In this document: piece by piece, positions 1 to 5,348 of the stretch
Layout of the letters: each line of letters opens with the position of its first letter
Numbering within the stretch: position 1 is the first letter of the stretch
DNA from: Candidatus Peribacteria bacterium
GTDB taxonomy: Bacteria > Patescibacteria > JAEDAM01 > Absconditabacterales > Absconditicoccaceae
Assembly (NCBI GenBank): GCA_031288635.1
Contig: JAITQZ010000133.1
Location: forward strand, 1-5,348
Direction: 5' to 3'
Length of the DNA stretch: 5,348 nucleotides
Notes under the pieces: generated by a model
Database searches by the model: none
Told to the model about the DNA's origin: nothing
What the model saw: the letters and a program-made list of their open reading frames with translations, nothing else
Translations under genes and position numbers: made by a program

Positions 1-35
1 CCTACAGATACATTTATCTATTACACTATCTGCCT
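1..35 (+). promoter_or_regulatory. Right end of the recurring CCTACA leader module, upstream of the 57-aa gene
   Basis: The window opens with CCTACAGATACATT and runs to the ATG at 36. The same motif with the same 35-nt distance to the ATG lies before the portal gene (295-329): 13 of the first 16 bases match. It also lies before the third long gene (4040-4081), where 13 of the first 14 bases match. In the other two places a GGACAG/CTGTCC palindrome or half-palindrome ends right at this motif, so the missing left part is probably just outside the window. The leader has no purine-rich Shine-Dalgarno sequence. Whether it is a translation leader, the end of a repeat element, or both is inference. 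Confidence 0.5.
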
Positions 36-209
36 ATGAAAGACATTAGAAAGAAAACCACCCAATGGGAAAAGGATAATATCAGGATGAAAAAACTGAA
101 AATCAGGAGAGAAAAAATCCGGAAACAGAAGGAAAAAATCAATGAAGAAATCAGGATATTAGATGAATATATCGAAAAGATGATGGATGAATTGGGATAC
201 TATGAATAA
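36..209 (+). CDS. Small charged coiled-coil protein (57 aa), function unknown
   Basis: An ATG at 36 opens a 57-codon frame ending in TAA at 207-209. The product starts MKDIRKKTTQWEKDN and ends MMDELGYYE. From about residue 10 to 50 it is almost entirely Lys, Arg, Glu, Gln and regularly spaced Ile/Leu/Met, the pattern of one long amphipathic helix or coiled coil. There is no signal peptide, membrane segment or catalytic motif, and no in-frame TGA. Coding is supported by the clean helical composition, the true TAA stop, and a leader nearly matching that of the portal gene. It lies 120 bp before the portal gene on the same strand, so a phage assembly role (scaffold-like, terminase-associated or head-tail factor) is possible. 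I do not recognise the family and such roles are guesses from position. Confidence 0.65.
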   Translation: MKDIRKKTTQWEKDNIRMKKLKIRREKIRKQKEKINEEIRILDEYIEKMMDELGYYE

Positions 210-213
210 CCTA

Positions 214-261
214 CGTGATATTATAGGACAGGGCGTTGGCGTGATATTATAGGACAGGGCG
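214..261 (+). repeat. 26-bp tandem direct repeat carrying the palindrome's left arm
   Basis: A 22-base sequence beginning CGTGATATTATAGG and ending ACAGGGCG occurs identically at 214-235 and 240-261. The period is 26 bp, with TTGG between the copies. Only the second copy is directly followed by the complementary arm GCCCTGTCC. A second, partial right arm (CTGTCCCTAC) occurs at 290-299, 24 bp after the first at 266-275. Both halves of the element are therefore doubled in a nested order. The perfect identity of the two copies suggests a recent duplication. A diverged single copy lies at 4009-4040. Confidence 0.85.
216..250 (+). promoter_or_regulatory. Possible tandem extended -10 promoters
   Basis: Each 26-bp repeat contains TGATATTAT (216-224 and 242-250), which matches the bacterial extended -10 form TG-N-TATAAT at all but one base. 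They lie in the only long non-coding stretch before the portal gene. I find no good -35 hexamer at 16-18 bp; TTGGGA at 192-197 is too far away. A start from the first copy (about 230-232) would place the complete hairpin at 252-271 in the 5' leader of the portal mRNA. A start from the second copy would fall inside the left arm. The corresponding site at 4011-4020 (TGATGTTTTC) is a poor match. This may be only an AT-rich part of the repeat. Confidence 0.3.
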
Positions 262-271
262 AGCCCTGTCC
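252..271 (+). repeat. REP-like perfect palindrome (GTAG-type) upstream of portal
   Basis: GGACAGGGC (252-260) and GCCCTGTCC (263-271) are perfect reverse complements separated by GA, giving a 9-bp GC-rich stem. No T-run follows, so it is not an ordinary intrinsic terminator. On the minus strand the palindrome is immediately preceded by GTAG (complement of CTAC at 272-275). That is the conserved tetranucleotide of REP elements mobilised by RAYT (TnpA-REP) transposases. A close relative with one A/A mismatch is at 4021-4040. The REP assignment is inferred from this architecture; no RAYT gene is in the window. Confidence 0.7.
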
Positions 272-294
272 CTACGTTGGCATTCTGTACTGTC

Positions 295-329
295 CCTACA
301 AAAATATTTACTTTACTATCTACGAAACT
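295..329 (+). promoter_or_regulatory. CCTACA AT-rich leader of the portal gene
   Basis: CCTACA at 295-300 is followed by an AT-rich stretch up to the portal ATG at 330, the same 35-nt length as the leader at 1-35. TATTTACTT (305-313) ends 16 nt before the ATG. The identical nonamer at 4056-4064 ends 17 nt before the ATG at 4082. There is no Shine-Dalgarno-like purine run in the last 15 nt before the start. The repeated spacing suggests a fixed leader used for start selection, but the function is inferred. Confidence 0.45.
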
Positions 330-2252
330 ATGGCGGCAAGAAAGAAGAAAAAGACCGAATTTAATGGATATGATACTTCTACGGATGCGGGGTTTATTAA
401 ATTTTTCAATACGCGTTTCTCTGCTATGGATAGTGCGAGGAAATTCTTTGAGGGTATCCGAAAAGACGATGATGCACAGATAGAAGCGAAATCTGTAAGA
501 AGGGATGGAGTGTATTACATCAATATTCCCCTAGAAGCTACCCTCTGCGAATGTTCGGAAGGAAGAGAGGGAGGAAAACAAGAGTACGTTATTGAACCTC
601 TGGACGAACCAGATATGACAGAGATTTTCGTAGCTAATTCTGCTTTAACCTATCATTTAGCGGTGGGTGAGTTCCCGATAGAGAACGAAATGGCATTAGC
701 TGAAAGGAGAATTTACGGGACGTGCTGTATGTTCACCTGAATTACTCCAAACACCAAGAGAACGTATAGAATTAAAAAAGGAGCAAAGATAGAAGATAGC
801 AATGCACTCTATGACAACAACAATTATGAAGAAGTAATAGAGGAAAATTGGATTTTATCACCAAAATTTGTACCTTTACGTTCTTTCTGGATGGATGAAA
901 GAGCTATTCGAAACGGATTTAAGCACGCAAAAGACTGTGTGATGCAAGAAAATACGACGTATGAAGAGGTGGATGCTAGACGAGGTGATAACAAACTCTT
1001 TAAAAACATTGATAAACTGAGTACAGGAGTATCCGACCTCAACCCTGCATATATTCGTAGTATACCTAATCCACAAGGCGAAGTGATTATCCAGTATTAC
1101 TACAATGTGGATACCAAAGAGTACGCCATTATCGGTAATTACAAATACCTGCTTTACAGATGAAAAATGCTGTATAAGCACGGGGAATTGCCTTTCAAGA
1201 TGGCTCAATACTACAAAAGGCATAACTGTGTGTATTGAATAGGGATTCCTGAAAGAGTGCAGCGACTGAAAATCTATAAGACGGAGATGTGGCAGAATAT
1301 GTTGGACAACTCCAGAATGTCAGGAAGTCCGATTATGTTAATTTGAAATGATGGAGAAGTAAGCGGTCAGAATTATATTTCTCCTTCAAAAATTAACATT
1401 ATGGAGTTTACCCAAGGGGTAGACAACGTGAAGTTTACGCAAGTACCAAACAATATTGCTTCCTATCAAGCACTACTCAATGAGATAGATAATCAAGTCA
1501 TCCAAGACAGTGGAGAAAACTTGGTTGCTAGTTATCAATCACCAGCACAGCAGCTAGGAACGGTAGAAATCATAGAAAACAACAGAGCTACAAGAGTGAA
1601 GAGTATGGATATTTCGAGAGATTTCTTGATTTCGCAGGTATTGCAACATACCTTGGACAACATTACGCAATTTGCGTGGAAACTTACGAAAAAGGAGACA
1701 GAAGAGACTACCTCAAGCGGAATAAAGACTATTAAAATTCAAAATCCTGTGATTATCGTTCCTGATGTAAAAATTACCCAGAAGAACAAAAAAATCATCA
1801 AAGAAGAAGATGAGGGAAACTTTGGATTTTTCGAATTTAAAGAAGATATGATAAAAGCCAGATACAGGGTGAAAGTCAGCACGGCAAGTAATGCCAATAT
1901 GCAAAAGATTATGGAGAAAAACAGCTTCACGCAGTACATCAACAATAAAGTATCTCTACGAAATATCAACCCTGAACTGATTGACCAAAATGAGCTGAAG
2001 AACATCTCAAGGTATATGGATTTGGTGTGGTGATATGATATGAGTATACTCCCTCTCTCAAACAAAGACAAAATCAAACAAGAGAATTTGGAGAAAATGG
2101 AAGAAATAAAGCAGATGATAGGGATGGGGACGACTGCTAATGTACCAACACAAGAGGATATTTTGAATCCAAAGCAGCTCGAGCAGCAGCAAGCGTTAGA
2201 GCAGCAGCAGACGCAAGCGATGATGGGGGAAAATGTAATGGGGGCAGGGTAA
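330..2252 (+). CDS. Phage portal (head-tail connector) protein, read with UGA = Gly
   Basis: One frame runs from ATG 330 to TAA 2250-2252 (640 aa) if five in-frame TGAs are sense: 738, 1161, 1236, 1344 and 2031 (residues 137, 278, 303, 339, 568). The portal assignment rests on the mid-region. A beta-rich part (YIRSIPNPQGEV, then IIQYYYNVDTK) leads to KHGELPFKMAQYY and YGIGIPERVQ at about residues 284-310. Next come the long helix with MWQNMLDNSRMSGSP, the segment INIMEFTQGVDNVKF, and a helix followed by QDSGENL. This is the order typical of podovirus-type portals, which form the dodecameric DNA channel at one capsid vertex. The N-terminus is Lys/Arg-rich (MAARKKKK); the C-terminus is a Gln-rich coil (EQQQALEQQQTQAMM). 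The length is within the usual portal range. ATG 330 was chosen because it follows the conserved leader; no Shine-Dalgarno sequence is present. Under the standard code this would be misread as several fragments. Confidence 0.85.
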
Positions 2253-2257
2253 GATTA

Positions 2258-2289
2258 CAGAAGATTATTCAGAAGATTATTCAGAAGAT
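2258..2289 (+). repeat. 12-bp tandem repeat (2.7 copies) between portal and tail genes
   Basis: The unit CAGAAGATTATT occurs at 2258-2269 and 2270-2281, with a partial third copy (CAGAAGAT) at 2282-2289, starting 6 bp after the portal stop. The 78-bp gap has no hairpin with a T-run and no copy of the GGACAGGGC palindrome, so portal and downstream gene are probably cotranscribed. The period is a multiple of three and the frame after the portal TAA stays open to a second TAA at 2328-2330. The repeat may thus be a remnant of former coding sequence, or simple replication slippage. Confidence 0.8.
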
Positions 2290-2330
2290 GACAAAAGATT
2301 AAAGGTTTTATTTCATTCAGAATAGCGTAA

Positions 2331-4004
2331 ATGGCAAATTGGATACCGATAAAGGACGCATTTAGTAAGTGATTCATTGACGGGTATGCAAGAGATAAAA
2401 TCCCTGCCAATTTTGCTGGTTATCTAAGAAATGTAAGAATCAACAACAAGAGTATTACACCGAGAAAAGGCAGTCAGTTTCTGGGGCAATATGGAAATTC
2501 CAGCGATATTTTTCATTGCCTGAAGTGGACAGCGGGTGAAATGCTGGGCATCGTTGGAAATCAATTTCGGGTAGTCAATCCCTTTAATAGGTTCATTGCT
2601 ACGCTACCTTCAAGTAATGAGTACACTATAATCTCACTAGGGCAAGAAAGTCTGATTTTAGACGGGCAACATATTCCCTATCGGTACAAGTCAGGTAACT
2701 CACGAATTGACCAACTCAAAGAAGATGAGCTTCCACAGGATAAGGATAGAAACCCTATTTTAGGATTTTGTCCTATTATCTGAACGGTATTTGCCAACTA
2801 TGCTTTCGTTGCTGGTAACATTGACGGATACGATAAAGATAGGGTCTACTTATCCAGACCTACTGAACATCTTCCCCAAGGGTGAGAAGCTAGCATTCAC
2901 GACTTTTCTGGGGCATACGACTCTGAGAATAGATTTGTTAACTTCTCTATCAAAATGCCTTCAAATGTCGTAGGAATGATTGGTACCAACCAGAATTTAT
3001 ACATTTTCTGCGAAAAGAGTATTGAAGTCTTAACATTAGAGAACTTCATCAACCAAATCAATAATAACTTTCTTTTCTCTACGCTTTCCATAGGTGATAA
3101 CGACTATTTGCTCCACAGAAATGCTGTATGTGCGGCGGAAAATAACATCTTCTTTATGACAAAAAACTTACACGTCAAGTCTATAGGATACACTGCTGGT
3201 ATAGTCAATCCTACGATTGCTGATTTGTCCGATACGCCGTGATTGGATATTTCCAAATGGATAGAAGACAACATAGGCAAAGACCAGAGGAGACCGTTTG
3301 CATTCTATAACAACGCTGAACAGACGATTGAGTTTCATCTAGGTACGAAAATAGAGATAGAAGGCAGCAATCCGACTGACTACACCACCAACGGAGTAAA
3401 CAACATCGTGCTTATTTATGACCTGCATAATCAATCCTTCCTCGTAGACGACAATAAAAGCTTTAACTGTGCAGACTTCGCTTATATTCCGTGAGAGGAC
3501 GCTGAGGTGTATGCAGGAAGTGCTATCAATAATAGGCTCTATCATATGGTTGAGAGGTATTACGACACGGATGGTACGTCATCACTTATCACTACTACAC
3601 CCATAAAGTGCGAGTATGATACCCCCAATATCTGCCTTGGCAACCCTTCAGACTTAAAGTTTTTTCGCTGAGTGAATTTTTCTGGGATGATGAACAAGTT
3701 TACAAGGTTTGATATTACGGTATTCATTGACGGCAAGCAGGCATTTCACAAGATTATCACCTGGGAGGATATAGCGGAGAGTGAAAGGAAAGCGTTAAAC
3801 GTTGGTTGACCTGATAAAGACCAGATGAAGGAGGTGAATTTGATGCCCTTTGATTACGTTGCAGACCAAGGAAAAATAAGAAAAAAGTGAAAGAGAATCA
3901 GACTTCAGATTATTGCCAATACCGTTTGAAACAACTTCTGTTTGAATAATCTGGCTTTTAATGCAGAAGCGATAGGGAAATTTGAGTTGAGCGACCGTTT
4001 TTAG
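2331..4004 (+). CDS. Probable beta-propeller tail/connector protein, read with UGA = Gly
   Basis: ATG 2331 to TAG 4002-4004 gives 557 aa when nine in-frame TGAs are sense: 2370, 2781, 2883, 3240, 3492, 3669, 3807, 3888 and 3927. The N-terminus (FIDGYARDKIPANFAGYLRN, then ITPRKGSQFLG) resembles the opening of phage tail proteins that present a short 'prepared with these values' strand. Repeated beta blades follow: MIGTNQNLYIFCEKSIEVL, AVCAAENNIFFMTKNLHVKS, FAFYNNAEQTIEFHL and NIVLIYDLHNQSFLVDD. Each is a hydrophobic strand pair separated by turns. I read this as a beta-propeller tail hub or connector of the P22 gp10 type, which attaches below the portal; that assignment is by pattern, not alignment. 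Position directly after the portal supports it. Many TGAs fall in turns (PQG-G-EAS, NVG-G-PDKD, NTV-G-NNF), as expected for glycine. No Shine-Dalgarno sequence precedes the start. A receptor-binding or other beta-rich tail protein is the main alternative. Confidence 0.65.
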
Positions 4005-4008
4005 GTGC

Positions 4009-4081
4009 CGTGATGTTTTCGGACAGGGCAAGCCCAGTCCCTACAGAAACATTATTATTTACTTCATATGATACGATTACA
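4009..4081 (+). repeat. Second REP-like palindrome plus CCTACA leader
   Basis: This region starts 4 bp after the tail-gene TAG. It repeats the element before the portal: CGTGAT, a T-rich spacer, then GGACAGGGC (4021-4029), AA, and GCCCAGTCC (4032-4040). The arms pair except for one A/A mismatch. CTAC follows at 4041-4044, so the minus strand again reads GTAG next to the stem. CCTACAGAAACATT (4040-4053) matches the leader at 1-14 in 13 of 14 bases. The distance from CCTACA to the ATG at 4082 is 42 nt, 7 nt longer than in the other two copies. The mismatch and shifted spacing indicate an older, diverged copy. No T-run follows, so terminator function is not supported. Confidence 0.65.
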
Positions 4082-5348
4082 ATGGCTACAGTTAAAAAAT
4101 CACAAGTAGACGCTCTTATGCTTGGGCTCTCTGATGAAGAGAGACAGAACGCTCTGAATAAAATGCAGAATTCGCAAAATGCGGTAGTAGCTGACTATGC
4201 GAAGAATTATAATCTCCAAAACTCTACTGCTAGTAAAGCTTTGGGCGAGCAGACGAAAGTAGATTTATCTAATTTAGTAAAAGGAGGAGCTTCTGGAAAG
4301 GAATATGAATATGACGCGGCTTCGTGAATGTATAAAGAGAAATGAATAACCAACGGAACAACCGCAACGAAAGGGAGTACAGATTTATCTTCTCTTGTGG
4401 CTACTACCAATAATGAGAAAATCAATGGAGTAAACAAGGAATATATGGCAGGTATGAAAGCAATCGACCAAGCACAAGGAGGATTACTGCTTTCTAAAGA
4501 TATTCTCAAGAATACTCAATCGTGAAATGTAGGTGATGTTGCACAAATGCAGTCGGACATTGAAGAGGCGTATGGGATGGGATTGACGGACAGCCAAGCC
4601 ATTGCTGATAAATACGGGCGACAAGTGCAGGCTATTGACCTTATCAAGAACGGGAAAGTAAATGAACTTATCCAACTTAATCCTGAATACGAGGAGAGGG
4701 CTAATAAGCAGAACTACCGAAACGTGGAAGATATTGAAACCGCTACGGCACGCTTAAAACAAGACTTTGAAAGGAATAATCAGAGAGCTTCAGAACTTAC
4801 CACTAAAACGATTGATAGACTCCTTGCTGACAATACCAATGCAAGTATAAAAGCAATCGCCTCAGCACAGGCGACAGGTTCTCTGGGAAGTGGAGGGTTT
4901 GCGTACGCACTTTCTCAAGTCCAGAAAGGCTATCAAAGGGCGATAGATGACGCTTGGACGAACTACGAGCAGTACAACGATGACCAGAAACTTGCACTTA
5001 ATAGAGGGTTGGAAGACTACACTACCGAGCTTGAAAGAATCAACTATTCAATGGAAGAAGTAAGAAAAAATTTACAGTTGCAAACCCTTTCAACCTTTCA
5101 AGACATTATGACACAGCAAGGATTGAACACCCAGAAAGCGAGTCAACTGCTTTTAGAGTATCAGGGGAAAGTAGAGCAGATTATGTATGAAGCGAACGCA
5201 GAAGCTACTAAAAATTTGATTGATGCACACTATGACTTCTCATCTCGCAGAGTAGCGAGACTTCTTTGTTTTACGAGGACTCCCATAGGCGAGTATCCTC
5301 AACTCTTTGCAGGATTAACCTCCCGAATGAGCCTGCCCCGACTGGTTC
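4082..5348 (+). CDS. Helical Gln/Asn-rich virion protein, possibly internal/ejection or tape-measure-like (3' partial)
   Basis: ATG 4082 opens a frame with no TAA or TAG to the window edge (at least 422 codons). Three TGAs are sense (4325, 4343, 4523; residues 82, 88, 148), in contexts such as AAS-G-MYKEK-G-ITNGT. The product is polar and strongly helical, with long stretches rich in Gln, Asn, Glu and Ala (ERINYSMEEVRKNLQLQ, GKVEQIMYEANAEATKN) and one Gly loop (GSLGSGGF, about residues 268-275). DLS-x-LV occurs at residues 61-66 and 101-106, exactly 40 residues apart. There is no membrane segment or enzyme motif. Position after portal and tail genes plus composition suggest an internal virion/ejection or tape-measure-like protein; the family is not recognised. 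GTG 4010 and ATG 4013 are in frame upstream but would translate the palindrome, so ATG 4082 is preferred. From about residue 388 the sequence turns Arg/Leu/Pro-rich inside an inverted-repeat cluster and may not be native. Confidence 0.65.
5243..5336. repeat. Cluster of three inverted repeats at the right edge
   Basis: Three hairpins lie in under 100 bp. First, TCTCGC (5243-5248) pairs with GCGAGA (5255-5260) around a 6-nt loop. Second, 5275-5300 pairs GAGGA with TCCTC, then CTC with GAG, then CC with GG around an ATA loop, with small bulges. Third, GCAGG (5309-5313) pairs with CCTGC (5332-5336), with an inner CTC/GAG (5320-5322, 5329-5331). No other part of the window's coding sequence is this densely self-complementary, and the encoded protein changes character here. 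It may be an inserted repeat of a different family from the GGACAGGGC element, a structured RNA, or a joined foreign sequence. Those readings are inference. Confidence 0.55.

Noticed and set aside
252..271. Rho-independent terminator
   Set aside because: The stem is strong but is followed by CTACG, not a T-run. The copy at 4021-4040 also lacks one.
214..300. CRISPR-like repeat-spacer array
   Set aside because: There are only two direct copies with a 4-bp interval, and the repeat is a palindromic element with nested arms. There are no spacers of CRISPR size.
277..483. Plus-strand 68-codon frame overlapping the portal start
   Set aside because: It is in a different frame from the portal, starts within the repeat element, and has shadow-like composition.
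824..2077. Minus-strand open frames inside the portal gene (for example 876-1223 and 1739-2077)
   Set aside because: They are fully covered by the in-frame portal sequence, have low-complexity hydrophobic translations mirroring Lys/Glu-rich coding DNA, and resemble no recognised protein.
330..2252. Portal region as a decayed pseudogene with several premature stops
   Set aside because: Every interruption is TGA, none is TAA or TAG, and there is no frameshift over 640 codons. The same pattern holds in the next two genes. Random decay would not give only one stop type in one frame.
4010..4081. Upstream in-frame starts (GTG 4010, ATG 4013) for the helical virion gene
   Set aside because: The added 24 residues would be encoded by the palindrome and leader that also occur, untranslated, before the portal gene.
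3795..4997. Minus-strand frames at 3795-4031, 4207-4509, 4484-4675 and 4803-4997
   Set aside because: They lie opposite long plus-strand genes, have no leader motif or neighbouring support, and end by chance. They are judged antisense shadows.
330..5236. Mycoplasma-type code 4 (UGA = Trp)
   Set aside because: TGG is used normally at Trp-like sites in all four genes, and TGA sites sit in turns and next to Gly. Seventeen extra Trp would be excessive. Only an alignment can settle this fully.

Overview
The window reads as part of the virion-structure module of a tailed phage or prophage whose UGA codons are sense codons, most likely glycine (NCBI code 25, used by Gracilibacteria/BD1-5 and Absconditabacteria/SR1). 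Under the standard code the plus strand looks like a string of short ORFs. These fragments lie end to end in one frame and are separated only by TGA, while TAA and TAG act as true stops. Read this way there are four plus-strand genes. Seventeen in-frame TGAs fall in the three long genes, and TGG is still used normally for tryptophan. The likely source is a virus of a Gracilibacteria- or Absconditabacteria-type host. The sequence alone cannot separate a free virus from an integrated one.

Layout: (1) 36-209, a 57-residue charged coiled-coil protein. (2) 210-329, an intergenic region with a duplicated palindromic element and possible promoters. (3) 330-2252, a 640-residue portal protein. (4) 2253-2330, a short gap with a 12-bp tandem repeat. 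(5) 2331-4004, a 557-residue protein best read as a beta-propeller-like tail or connector protein. (6) 4005-4081, a second copy of the palindromic element. (7) From 4082 past the right edge, a helical, Gln/Asn-rich protein of at least 422 residues, possibly an internal/ejection or tape-measure-like protein. Its last ~35 codons run into a cluster of inverted repeats that looks like foreign sequence.

Together the genes would give the DNA-entry vertex (portal), the tail part attached below it, and a helical protein that could line or pass through that channel. No capsid, scaffold or terminase gene is visible.

The most unusual non-coding feature is a repeated module. It is a GGACAGGGC/GCCCWGTCC hairpin whose complement begins GTAG, as in RAYT-mobilised REP elements, followed by CCTACA and an AT-rich leader of about 30-36 nt ending at an ATG. 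It precedes the portal and helical-protein genes, and its right end precedes the coiled-coil gene at the window edge. None of the four starts has a recognisable Shine-Dalgarno sequence.
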